Program-made: the position numbers and the translations under genes
In this document: positions 26,316 to 34,513 of the stretch, one piece after another
Position numbering within the stretch: the stretch's first letter is position 1
How the letters are laid out: each line of letters begins with the position of its first letter
Source of the DNA: Aquimarina latercula DSM 2041
GTDB taxonomy: Bacteria > Bacteroidota > Bacteroidia > Flavobacteriales > Flavobacteriaceae
DNA length: 64,000 nt
Assembly: GCF_000430645.1 (NCBI RefSeq)
Contig: NZ_AUMK01000005.1
Coordinates: forward strand, 1 to 64,000
Direction of reading: 5' to 3'
Notes under the pieces: generated by a model
What the model was told of the DNA's origin: nothing
Database searches by the model: none
The model's input: the letters and a program-made list of their open reading frames with translations, nothing else

Positions 26316-26975
26316 ATGAATCGGATGATTAAATACATTATTAATGAGGGACTTCCTATAACTTTTATAGTTTTTTATTGCGTAGGGTTAGTTTTGTATT
26401 TCACACCTATTACTCATGATCTATTTATACTAATTACGCCATATACCTTAGTGCTTGTTTCTGCAGCAGTCTTTTCCCATCACAAAGAATGGAGTTTAAA
26501 AACGATCATAGTTTTAGCCAGTATATTTATATCAGGTATACTAATCGAAATTATTGGTGTAGCAACCGGTAAAATTTTTGGAACTTACACTTATGGTCAA
26601 GGACTTGGTATTAAAATAATAGACGTACCAGTTATTATTGGTCTTAATTGGGTCTTCTTAACATATGCATCAAACGGAATAATATCTAAATACACATCAA
26701 AAAATAGTTTGATCATTGTGGGCGCTGCATTATTAATGGTATTATACGATATCCTATTAGAAAAAGCAGCTCCGTTGATAGATATGTGGATGTTTTCTAA
26801 CAACGAACCTCCTGTAAATAACTATATAGCTTGGTTTCTATTAGCTTTACTGTTTAATTGGGTAATTCAGAAGTTCAACATAAAAACAAACAATCGCCCT
26901 GCACGTTGGTTATTTTTTATTCAATTTGGCTTTTTTATAATTTTAGTTATTCACCATATCTACACACTGAAATGA
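26316..26975 (+). CDS. cruF: Carotenoid hydratase-like membrane protein, CruF family
   Basis: The 219-residue, roughly seven-helix protein matches the carotenoid biosynthesis family containing CruF and bisanhydrobacterioruberin hydratase (DUF422): IEIIGVATGKIFGTYTYGQG, then IKIIDVPVIIGLNWVFLTYA, then VLYDILLEKAAPLIDMW. Family members add water at the C-1',2' double bond of an acyclic carotenoid end, giving a tertiary alcohol that can carry a sugar. An ATGA overlap joins it to the acyltransferase gene. Hydratase activity is inferred from the family. Confidence 0.85.
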   Translation: MNRMIKYIINEGLPITFIVFYCVGLVLYFTPITHDLFILITPYTLVLVSAAVFSHHKEWSLKTIIVLASIFISGILIEIIGVATGKIFGTYTYGQGLGIKIIDVPVIIGLNWVFLTYASNGIISKYTSKNSLIIVGAALLMVLYDILLEKAAPLIDMWMFSNNEPPVNNYIAWFLLALLFNWVIQKFNIKTNNRPARWLFFIQFGFFIILVIHHIYTLK

Positions 26976-27592
26976 TACGAGCGAATCATAATAAATACTG
27001 GGTGAAATTTTCTTATTTGTATACCAAAATACTAATAGGATTTTTCTTTAGTAGTATTAAATATAAAGGTGAATATGAAGAAAAAGGCCTTCCTATTTTA
27101 ATGATCAGTAATCATTTCTCTTTTTATGATGGTTTTATTCAAATCTTATTAAATCTAAAAGTCTTTAAACGAAGGTTTAACTTTATGATGCTTGAAAAAG
27201 AATTGAAAAAAAACATGATGCTCACCAAAATTGGTGCAAGTTCAATCAATAAAGGAAAAAAGTCTAGTATCGCTAGCCTTGATTATGCTGTCGAAATGCT
27301 AGAAGACAAAGAAAATCTATTTTTATTTTTCCCTCAAGGGAGAATCCAAAGTATCTACACAAAAGAATTTACTTTTGAAAAAGGGTTACTTTCTCATATT
27401 TTAGCAAATACTAAAAATGATTTCCAATTGGTATACAATATTAACCTTATTAATTATGGCACCAAACTAAGGCCAGATATATCTGCGTACTATGAAACAC
27501 ATACTATTACTAAAAATACAAATGCCGAAGATGTAGAACGACAGTTTAATCGTTTTGCAGAAGTGTGTTTTACAAAACAAGGTGTAAAATGA
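26972..27592 (+). CDS. PlsC-like acyltransferase
   Basis: A 206-residue glycerolphosphate-acyltransferase-type enzyme. ILMISNHFSFYDGFIQ carries the NHxxxxD catalytic motif, FMMLEKELKKN follows, and LFLFFPQGRIQS is the FPEG-like block III with Q replacing E. The frame remains open upstream within cruF, but the ATG at 26972 overlaps the cruF stop by four bases (ATGA), so I chose it. In this cluster the likely acceptor is a carotenoid sugar rather than lysophosphatidate, by analogy with CrtO of staphyloxanthin synthesis; this is inference. Confidence 0.85.
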   Translation: MIRANHNKYWVKFSYLYTKILIGFFFSSIKYKGEYEEKGLPILMISNHFSFYDGFIQILLNLKVFKRRFNFMMLEKELKKNMMLTKIGASSINKGKKSSIASLDYAVEMLEDKENLFLFFPQGRIQSIYTKEFTFEKGLLSHILANTKNDFQLVYNINLINYGTKLRPDISAYYETHTITKNTNAEDVERQFNRFAEVCFTKQGVK

Positions 27593-28692
27593 TCTATTTC
27601 TGTTATTTTTTAATAATCTTACTTAGTATCAGATTGCTGGTAGCATTTGTTAATTACCTTTCGTTTGCGTATTTACCAAAAACAACTTCATTAACTTCTG
27701 TTCCGTCTGTTTCTATTTTAATACCAGCTCGTAATGAGGAAGAAAATATCGGAACTCTACTAGAACAACTATCAACATTCCAATATAATGAGCTAGAAAT
27801 CATTGTCTATAATGATCACTCGACGGATAAAACGGAGAGTATTATTAAACACTGGGCAGCCCTCAAACCTAACATTAAATTACTAAATGGGGATACGCTT
27901 CCAAAAGGTTGGCTAGGTAAAAACCATGCTTGCCATCAACTCGCAAAGGCTGCTACTGGTAACATATTACTTTTTTTAGATGCAGATGTAAGTGTAAAAA
28001 AAGGGGTAATCAAACGCAGCATTAGTTATCTTCAGCAACACGATCTACACTTACTATCGATATTTCCAAAGCAAATAGTTAAATCTTTTGGCGAAAAAGT
28101 TTCGGTACCTTTAATGAATTGGGTTTTATTAAGCATCCTTCCAATTTACCTAATAAGAAGATCAAAAAATAAAATTTTTTCAGCGGCTAATGGTCAATTT
28201 ATGATGTTTAAAGCTGCTACATACAAAGAAATATGGCCTCACGAAAGATATAAATCTAACAAAGTAGAAGATATAGCTATTATAAGACTATTTAAACAAA
28301 AAAAACTAGCCAGCGACACACGTTTAGGAGATAATGATATTTCTTGTAGAATGTATGTTGGATTAGATGAAGCTATTGAAGGATTTATAAAAAACATATT
28401 CCAATTCTTTGGTAATAGTATTTTAGTGACTATTACTTTTGGAATACTAACAACTATCGCACCATTCGTAGTATACCTATACATGGGTTTATGGTGGCTA
28501 ATTGCTTATCTTTTTGGCATTGTATTCATTCGATTTTTTGTCATGCTAGCAAGTCAACAATCAATTGTTCTAAACCTACTATTAGTCCTACCACAGCATA
28601 TTATATTTCTTTTAATAATAATTAAGGGGCTCATCAATAACAAACAGAAAAAACTAATATGGAAAGACAGAAATATATTACAAGATCTATAA
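27589..28692 (+). CDS. Family 2 glycosyltransferase, CrtQ/CruC-like
   Basis: A 367-residue GT2 enzyme: N-terminal membrane helix (residues ~1-20), GT-A domain with SVSILIPARNEEENIGTLLEQ, IIVYNDHSTDKTE and GNILLFLDADVSV (DxD), the block LPKGWLGKNHACHQLAKAA typical of carotenoid glycosyltransferases, and C-terminal membrane helices. The start at 27589 overlaps the acyltransferase stop by four bases (ATGA). It most likely transfers a sugar to the hydroxylated carotenoid at the membrane. The TPR gene overlaps its 3' end by 34 bp. Confidence 0.87.
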   Translation: MIYFCYFLIILLSIRLLVAFVNYLSFAYLPKTTSLTSVPSVSILIPARNEEENIGTLLEQLSTFQYNELEIIVYNDHSTDKTESIIKHWAALKPNIKLLNGDTLPKGWLGKNHACHQLAKAATGNILLFLDADVSVKKGVIKRSISYLQQHDLHLLSIFPKQIVKSFGEKVSVPLMNWVLLSILPIYLIRRSKNKIFSAANGQFMMFKAATYKEIWPHERYKSNKVEDIAIIRLFKQKKLASDTRLGDNDISCRMYVGLDEAIEGFIKNIFQFFGNSILVTITFGILTTIAPFVVYLYMGLWWLIAYLFGIVFIRFFVMLASQQSIVLNLLLVLPQHIIFLLIIIKGLINNKQKKLIWKDRNILQDL

Positions 28693-29414
28693 TTTCGATC
28701 ATAACTATACTGTTTTCAATGCAATTAGGCTTTTCTCAAAGCCCTTATCGTGATCCAATTTACAAAGCTTATTCAAGAGGTAAAATGGATAAATGGTACG
28801 AATTAATGCATTCTTGCGAAAAAAATGCTAATCCCAATAATTTCGAAGAACAATTAGAGCTTATCAGTTACTACTATGGCTATACCGCTTGGTTAATTGG
28901 GGCAGAAAAAGATGATACAGCTGAGGAATACATCGATAAATCAGAAAGAATTATAGACAAGTTACTAGAGAAATCCCCAGAAAATGCAACTTTGTTAGCC
29001 TACAAAGGAGCTTATATCGCATTTACCATTGGTATCTCTAATTTAAAGGCTATTTACTTAGGCAGAAAAAGCATGAGATACATAGATAAATCTATTGAAC
29101 TTGACCCAGAAAATATTCAAGGAAATATCGAAAAAGGAAACTCTATGTATTACCGCCCGTCTGCTTTTGGTGGAGATAAAGCAGAAGCGATTAAATACTA
29201 CATTAAGGCAGTTAAAAGCTTTGAAAAACAAGGATTGGTTGTAAATAATTGGATGTACATAAACACAATGACGGCTCTAGGGCAGGCTTATGAAGCTACG
29301 GACCAAATACAGTTAGCCAAATTATGTTATGAGAAAATAATGCGAATATTCCCAAACTTTATGTGGGTTGAAGATGAACTCTATCCTGATATGATAAAAC
29401 GTAATAATCTATAA
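28659..29414 (+). CDS. Secreted TPR-like protein of the carotenoid cluster
   Basis: A 251-residue protein with a signal peptide (IISIITILFSMQLGFSQ) and a helical-repeat body: AYSRGKMDKWYELMHSCEKN, IIDKLLEKSPENATLLAYKG, SIELDPENIQGNIEKG, KAEAIKYYIKAVKSFEKQG, ALGQAYEATDQIQLAKLCYE. These are TPR or TPR-like units, so it is probably a periplasmic scaffold. It starts inside the glycosyltransferase gene (34-bp overlap), implying co-translation. I know of no assigned role in carotenoid synthesis; it may help move or organise the product. Confidence 0.8.
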   Translation: MERQKYITRSIISIITILFSMQLGFSQSPYRDPIYKAYSRGKMDKWYELMHSCEKNANPNNFEEQLELISYYYGYTAWLIGAEKDDTAEEYIDKSERIIDKLLEKSPENATLLAYKGAYIAFTIGISNLKAIYLGRKSMRYIDKSIELDPENIQGNIEKGNSMYYRPSAFGGDKAEAIKYYIKAVKSFEKQGLVVNNWMYINTMTALGQAYEATDQIQLAKLCYEKIMRIFPNFMWVEDELYPDMIKRNNL

Positions 29415-29432
29415 TATTTATCATCCTACTTC

Positions 29433-30536
29433 ATGAAATTTATTATTTATAGGACAACATTAGAACAAGTAAAAATTTTTACATTTTTAAGCATTTTTAT
29501 TACTTCCATAAACATTAATGCCCAAAATACACCAATAGATAACAGTATTAATCTAAGTAAAACTCCCCCTAGAATTATAAGGGCTTGTTGTGCTTTTGGA
29601 TATGATTTAAAAATATGGGGAATACCATTTGTTTCGATTGATCAAGTTATTAGTATTGATGATTTGAACGAACATCATTATATGGGTAATAAGGATGAAG
29701 GAACGGGAACTATCTATACTAATAAAGGTGGTTTTATAGACATCGGCCACTTACGAGATCAAATAGATTGGACTCGTTATTTATACACTACTATCGTACA
29801 CTATAAAGGAAAAGGAAAAGTAACCATACCTTTACGTAACGAAGCTGGTCGTAAAACTTTATACTTAAATATACCCGAAGATCTAAGCACCGATGATTCT
29901 ATTTTATTGGCAGGAAAGATAACATACGATCTCTCTCTCTGGCATGAGATTTCTACTTGGTTTGGAGCATCAACCATCCCATTTATACCAGAAAAATTTT
30001 CTAGTTTTTCAGTTGAGGATGTATACTCTAACTTACTTGGGATACACGTAGGAATGAAAACTTTACATTCAAAACTACCTTTTAATAAGGCGGCAACATT
30101 GAATATTGGAACCACATTGGACAGTTTAGGAGTTGTTAAAACAGCAAAAGAAACCTATGATGCATATGATGCTATTCATAACAAGTGGTACACAAATAAA
30201 AAACGAATCCCTAGTTCTAAAATCACGTTAAAACGTGACCCCGATATACTTCATTCCAGCCGTCCTTGGATAATTCCTAATCAGACAAGCAACAGTACTG
30301 ACGCTATTGTCTTAGATGTACCCCTTTTAAACACTAAAGGAGAACCTCTTACCAATTTCTATCAATTTACAATTGACCTTAATTATAGATTTCCTGTAGA
30401 AGAAATTTTTCCAAATCGAGAAAGCAATCTCATAAATCAAGATGACTTTAGCATCTTAATGAAAAGAATCGCTAATGAAGTACAAATCATGGAACAAAAC
30501 ACCTTCGACGAAAGAGAAGAAAGTTCTAGGAAATAG
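29433..30536 (+). CDS. DUF4056-like secreted protein, last gene of the carotenoid cluster
   Basis: A 367-residue exported protein (hydrophobic signal ending near NINAQ). The mature part begins TPPRIIRACCAFGYDLKIWG, resembling DUF4056, and continues with IDIGHLRDQIDWTRYLY, YDLSLWHEISTWFG and FSVEDVYSNLLGIHVGMKTL. The His-Asp (DIGHLRD) and His-Glu (WHEISTWFG) pairs look like a possible metal or catalytic site, but this is untested pattern reading. It starts 18 bp after the TPR gene. No enzyme function is known to me. Confidence 0.65.
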   Translation: MKFIIYRTTLEQVKIFTFLSIFITSININAQNTPIDNSINLSKTPPRIIRACCAFGYDLKIWGIPFVSIDQVISIDDLNEHHYMGNKDEGTGTIYTNKGGFIDIGHLRDQIDWTRYLYTTIVHYKGKGKVTIPLRNEAGRKTLYLNIPEDLSTDDSILLAGKITYDLSLWHEISTWFGASTIPFIPEKFSSFSVEDVYSNLLGIHVGMKTLHSKLPFNKAATLNIGTTLDSLGVVKTAKETYDAYDAIHNKWYTNKKRIPSSKITLKRDPDILHSSRPWIIPNQTSNSTDAIVLDVPLLNTKGEPLTNFYQFTIDLNYRFPVEEIFPNRESNLINQDDFSILMKRIANEVQIMEQNTFDEREESSRK

Positions 30537-30588
30537 CAATCTTCTAATATTGTAGTAATAATCTCTATAAACTAGAAATAAAAGAAGT

Positions 30589-31620
30589 CTACTTTTTTAT
30601 AGTATTATATAATCTTTCCAACTCCTTAAAAACATCCTTAGAGTTAACAAAAAAAGATTCCTCCTCCTCATTACTATACCTAATGTTATCCCCTATTACT
30701 AAACTCCCTTCATAATCTTCAACATTACGTCTAAATGGATATTTTAATCTCCCCAAAACACCTGTTTCTATATTACCTACAAATATACTATCAAACATAT
30801 CTGGAGCACCGGAAAATTGAATAATTAAATATTTATCAATTAAGACTACTTGTAATACAGAATCCCATCTTAATTTTTCAGGACTGCCAGTTAAATTAAG
30901 ATCATTCACTAAAAACCATTTTTGTAAATCTCCTTTTTTAACAAAAATTCCGTGAGAGGTTTTATATATTTTATATTCATTATCGCTTACAACTAACTCT
31001 GGAGAAGACTTATTATAAAAATGACAATTCCCGCAATAGGATAAAAAGGCTATTTTATCTTTCACATGAAACAACGAATCTTTCTCGTCTAATAATAAAT
31101 TTAACGTATCATTATTTAAGACAAGAGAATAATTATCAGGGATTTTAATCTTTTCAGTATTCCAATCAACTTTAGGATAAATAATTAAGTTAAAGTATTT
31201 ATTTTGAGATATCTTTTTCTTTGAAGAATACCCTTTAAAAATCCACTCAAGAGAAGAATCTGGTTTTTTCCTTGGTTCTGAAAATAATTTTTTCTGAATA
31301 ACTGACAAGAATGGTTTGTTTTCAGGTTTACTTAATAAAGCAGGAACAGGATAAATACGTTTCATCTCACAATAACAACCAAAATCACTGAATTTATAGA
31401 CTTCATTACTATTTCCATTCACAATTTTAATATCAGTCCCTCCAAATGTACTCCCACTTTCATAAAAAGAATATAAGGTATCTAGTACATTATCATTATT
31501 AAAATCTTCAATCACAGGAGGATATTCCTTATGTGATTGAGCCTGTAAGTTTATCATTAACATTAAAAAAACATATCGAATACTGGACCCCTTAATAAAC
31601 ATACTACATCTCTTAATCAT
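30589..31620 (-). CDS. Secreted protein of unknown function with an FG-GAP-like N-terminus
   Basis: I do not recognise the family. The 343-residue protein has a signal peptide (IRYVFLMLMINLQAQ), then IEDFNNDNVLDTLYSFYESG, an Asp/Asn-rich loop like the calcium-binding turn of FG-GAP/VCBS repeats. The rest is beta-rich, with CYCEMKRIYP and FLSYCGNCHF cysteines that could form disulfides. The true start may be the ATG at residue 7. It ends 52 bp from the convergent DUF4056 gene and lies downstream of the NUDIX gene. Confidence 0.6.
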   Translation of the reverse strand: MIKRCSMFIKGSSIRYVFLMLMINLQAQSHKEYPPVIEDFNNDNVLDTLYSFYESGSTFGGTDIKIVNGNSNEVYKFSDFGCYCEMKRIYPVPALLSKPENKPFLSVIQKKLFSEPRKKPDSSLEWIFKGYSSKKKISQNKYFNLIIYPKVDWNTEKIKIPDNYSLVLNNDTLNLLLDEKDSLFHVKDKIAFLSYCGNCHFYNKSSPELVVSDNEYKIYKTSHGIFVKKGDLQKWFLVNDLNLTGSPEKLRWDSVLQVVLIDKYLIIQFSGAPDMFDSIFVGNIETGVLGRLKYPFRRNVEDYEGSLVIGDNIRYSNEEEESFFVNSKDVFKELERLYNTIKK

Positions 31621-31638
31621 AAATAAGTAAACTTATTA

Positions 31639-32244
31639 TCACAAATACTCATGTGAAAACAACTGTCTAATATTTGCATATGAATCCTTAAGTGCCTTTC
31701 GAGCTTTTTTTGCATCTTTCCATTTAACCTTCATAATCCCTTCATCTTTCTGAGGTATTAAGATTCCTTTATATTCAGTTTTCATTTCAAACCAATAGGT
31801 AACCTTTAACCTAAATTCTCCATTTCTTTTAAAAACATGATAGGTTCTATATAAAAACTTGGTGATTTCTAAACCAGAAACACCTGTTTCCTCCTCTACC
31901 TCTCTAATAGCAGTTGTTTCTATATTTTCTTTTTTTTCGGCTTTTCCTTTTGGTAGATCCCATTTACCATTACGGTGAATAAAAAGAATCTCCTTTTTCG
32001 AATTATACACCTTACCGCCTCCTGCTATTACTACAGGCAACTTTGTGTACAAATGATCTAATAGCTTTTCCTCGTTTTTATGATGAAAATGATATTTTAC
32101 CTCCTTGCCCTTATTTTCTTTAAGCAAAATATCCCTTATAATTTTAGGAAAATCTACATCTTTGATATGAATTGTCTCGCAATCCTCAACAGACTCTTTT
32201 GTTGAAAGAATAATAGGCGTATTATTCACAAAAACTTTATACAT
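31639..32244 (-). CDS. NUDIX hydrolase
   Basis: The 201-residue cytoplasmic protein has a full Nudix box, GKAEKKENIETTAIREVEEE followed by TGV, preceded by KEILFIHRNGKWDLPK. NUDIX enzymes cleave nucleoside diphosphates linked to another group; the substrate is not predictable. The frame can begin at a TTG two codons upstream (32250), but the ATG at 32244 gives MYKVFVNNTPIIL, a natural start. The pyrE ATG lies only 8 bp away on the other strand, so the promoters of each gene must overlap the other's coding sequence. Confidence 0.9.
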   Translation of the reverse strand: MYKVFVNNTPIILSTKESVEDCETIHIKDVDFPKIIRDILLKENKGKEVKYHFHHKNEEKLLDHLYTKLPVVIAGGGKVYNSKKEILFIHRNGKWDLPKGKAEKKENIETTAIREVEEETGVSGLEITKFLYRTYHVFKRNGEFRLKVTYWFEMKTEYKGILIPQKDEGIMKVKWKDAKKARKALKDSYANIRQLFSHEYL

Positions 32245-32247
32245 TTG
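32240..32247 (+). promoter_or_regulatory. -7 element immediately before pyrE
   Basis: TACATTTG matches TAnnTTTG and ends six bases before the pyrE ATG, which would make the transcript leaderless or nearly so. No -33 TTG at the expected distance. Confidence 0.35.
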
Positions 32248-32252
32248 CAACT

Positions 32253-32894
32253 ATGATTTTTGATAAAAATACAGCTAAAAAAACCGCTGAACTACTGTTG
32301 CAAATTAACGCAATTAAATTACAACCACAAGAACCTTTTACATGGGCTTCTGGATGGAAGTCTCCAATTTACTGCGATAATCGTGTTACCTTGTCATATC
32401 CCGTTATTCGCAATTTTTTACGAGAGCACCTTGCTAAATTTATTGAAGAAAAATATGGAAAACCAGATGTTATTGCCGGTGTCGCAACTGGTGCTATAGG
32501 TATTGGTATGCTAGTAGCAGAACACTTAAACCTTCCATTTATCTATGTTCGACCAGAAGCAAAAAAACATGGAAGAAAAAATCAAATAGAAGGAATCGTT
32601 CCTTCTGGTAAAAATGTTGTTGTTGTAGAAGACCTAATTAGCACTGGTAAAAGTAGTCTTAATGCTGTAAAAGCATTAAAAGAAGTAAATGCAAATGTAA
32701 AAGGAATGGTAGCTATTTTTAACTATGGTTTTGATATAGCTTCAGAAAATTTCGAAGAAGCGGCATTATCTTTGCATACTTTAAGCAATTATGAAAATCT
32801 TCTTGAACAAGCATTAGATACTAATTACATTACTCAAGAAGAACAAAAAACACTACAAAGTTGGAGAACAAATCCAGCAGAGTGGAATCAATAA
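32253..32894 (+). CDS. pyrE: Orotate phosphoribosyltransferase
   Basis: This enzyme makes orotidine 5'-phosphate from orotate and PRPP in de novo pyrimidine synthesis. The 213 residues include FTWASGWKSPIYCDNR, the tetrad VIAGVATGAIGIGMLVAE, YVRPEAKKHGRKNQIEG and the PRPP-binding loop VVVVEDLISTGKSSLNAV. The SRPBCC gene follows after 12 bp, so they are probably co-transcribed. Confidence 0.96.
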   Translation: MIFDKNTAKKTAELLLQINAIKLQPQEPFTWASGWKSPIYCDNRVTLSYPVIRNFLREHLAKFIEEKYGKPDVIAGVATGAIGIGMLVAEHLNLPFIYVRPEAKKHGRKNQIEGIVPSGKNVVVVEDLISTGKSSLNAVKALKEVNANVKGMVAIFNYGFDIASENFEEAALSLHTLSNYENLLEQALDTNYITQEEQKTLQSWRTNPAEWNQ

Positions 32895-32906
32895 ATTTTT
32901 ATTTCG

Positions 32907-33299
32907 ATGAATTTAGAAAGCCCTACAGTAACTGTAGAAAAAACTCAACAAGAAGTATTTGAATTTTTAACAAAAGTTGAAAACTTCGAACAATTGATGC
33001 CTGAAAGCAAACAAAAGTTTGAAAAATTAAATGACTCAAGATTTCTTTTTCAACTAAAAGGAATGCCAGAAATTGTTTTAGAACAAAAAGGAAGCACAGA
33101 ACACTCAACCGTTATTCTTGGAGCAGCTAGCGAAAAACTGCCATTTACACTTACAGCTAATATTGTGGATATAGAAAATGGAAAAAGTACAACGCAACTT
33201 ATATTTGAAGGACAATTCAATGCTATGATGGGAATGATGATCAAAAATCCTATTCAAAATTTCATTAATACTTTAAGTGAAAATATTAGTAAGATTTAA
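32907..33299 (+). CDS. SRPBCC-fold small protein
   Basis: A 130-residue protein that reads as a START/SRPBCC (polyketide cyclase-like) fold: an N-terminal strand and helix SPTVTVEKTQQEVFEFLTKV, central strands, and a C-terminal long helix MMIKNPIQNFINTLSENIS. Its ligand is unknown. It follows pyrE after 12 bp, an association common in flavobacteria, and is convergent with birA. Confidence 0.75.
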   Translation: MNLESPTVTVEKTQQEVFEFLTKVENFEQLMPESKQKFEKLNDSRFLFQLKGMPEIVLEQKGSTEHSTVILGAASEKLPFTLTANIVDIENGKSTTQLIFEGQFNAMMGMMIKNPIQNFINTLSENISKI

Positions 33300-33308
33300 T
33301 TACTATTA

Positions 33309-34040
33309 TTAATACAACAGTCTTATTTCTTTTAGATCAAAACTTTGTATAACCTCATCTTCTAGAAGTATCTGAAGCTTTCCGGCTGAAGTAATACTCT
33401 GGATAATACCAACAAAAGAATCCCCCTTTACATCCAAAAATGTAGAGGGTTTATTTTTTCTGAATAGTAAAGATTCATATTCTCTTTTTATATTTTGGAA
33501 ATTAGAATTATGAAGTATAGAAAATCTATATTCTAGTTTTGCTAACAAAACAGACAACACTTCATCTATATCAAAACTCCTACCTAAAACTTTTTTTAGA
33601 GATCCCGCTAACGGAAGATTATCAAAATCCTGTTGATTTACATTTATACCAATACCAATAATTGCTCCTCGTAATCTGCCATTATTAACAACATTCTCAA
33701 TTAAAATACCACACATCTTTAACTTATCTGACAGAATGTCGTTAGGCCATTTAATAGATAACTTAGGCAACTTTAACAAATCCAAAGCATCATAAACACC
33801 TAATGAAACAGTCATTGAAATATAAAACTGTTCCATAACATCAAGGTCATTAATCGGCACAAACACACTACACGTAAGGTTTTCTCCTGGATTACTTTGC
33901 CAAGTTGTTCCCATTTGTCCCTTACCTTCCAATTGTTCTCTCGCTACAACGCAAGTAGATTTTGTTAAATATTTCTCCCGATTCATATCCCTCAGGAAAG
34001 TATTTGTAGAGCCAATGGCATCAACTTTGATTATATCCAT
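33309..34040 (-). CDS. birA: Biotin--[acetyl-CoA-carboxylase] ligase
   Basis: This enzyme activates biotin with ATP and attaches it to biotinyl domains such as that of pyruvate carboxylase in this window. The 243 residues show the class I (no DNA-binding domain) form: VDAIGSTNTFLRDMNR, the biotin-adenylate loop EQLEGKGQMGTTWQSNPGEN (compare GRGRxG), LSIKWPNDIL and GIGINVNQQ. It diverges from rsfS. Confidence 0.94.
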   Translation of the reverse strand: MDIIKVDAIGSTNTFLRDMNREKYLTKSTCVVAREQLEGKGQMGTTWQSNPGENLTCSVFVPINDLDVMEQFYISMTVSLGVYDALDLLKLPKLSIKWPNDILSDKLKMCGILIENVVNNGRLRGAIIGIGINVNQQDFDNLPLAGSLKKVLGRSFDIDEVLSVLLAKLEYRFSILHNSNFQNIKREYESLLFRKNKPSTFLDVKGDSFVGIIQSITSAGKLQILLEDEVIQSFDLKEIRLLY

Positions 34041-34130
34041 AAATAACGATGTGAAAGTTTTTACAAATGTCCGGAAATACAGACATTAAAACCATAAAAA
34101 GTAATAACTTTACACAAATTAAAAAAATGC

Positions 34131-34502
34131 ATGATTAAAAAAGAAATCGGTACTGATCAATTAATAACCCAAATTATTAAAGGTATTGAAGAAGTGAAGG
34201 GTAATGACATTACTATTTTAGATCTTAGAGAAATCGAAAATACAGTTTGTAATTATTTTGTTATTTGCAATGGAACCTCTAATACTCAAGTAAACGCCAT
34301 TGTTAATTCCATCCAAAAAACAGTTAGCAAATCAATAAAAGATAAACCTTGGCATGTAGAGGGAGGTGAAAATGCTGAATGGGTACTGATTGATTATGTA
34401 AATGTAGTTGTACATGTTTTTCAAAAGCATATTAGAGAATTTTATGACATCGAAGGATTATGGGGCGATGCTAAAACTACAACTATCGAAACAAACTATT
34501 AA
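34131..34502 (+). CDS. rsfS: Ribosomal silencing factor RsfS
   Basis: RsfS binds uL14 on the 50S subunit and blocks subunit joining when nutrients are low. The 123-residue protein has the family core DITILDLREIENTVCNYFVICNGTS, then WHVEGGENAEWVLIDY and VVVHVFQKHIREFYDIEGLW. It is followed by ftsH after 11 bp, the usual flavobacterial order. Confidence 0.94.
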   Translation: MIKKEIGTDQLITQIIKGIEEVKGNDITILDLREIENTVCNYFVICNGTSNTQVNAIVNSIQKTVSKSIKDKPWHVEGGENAEWVLIDYVNVVVHVFQKHIREFYDIEGLWGDAKTTTIETNY

Positions 34503-34513
34503 AAAAAGCGTAA

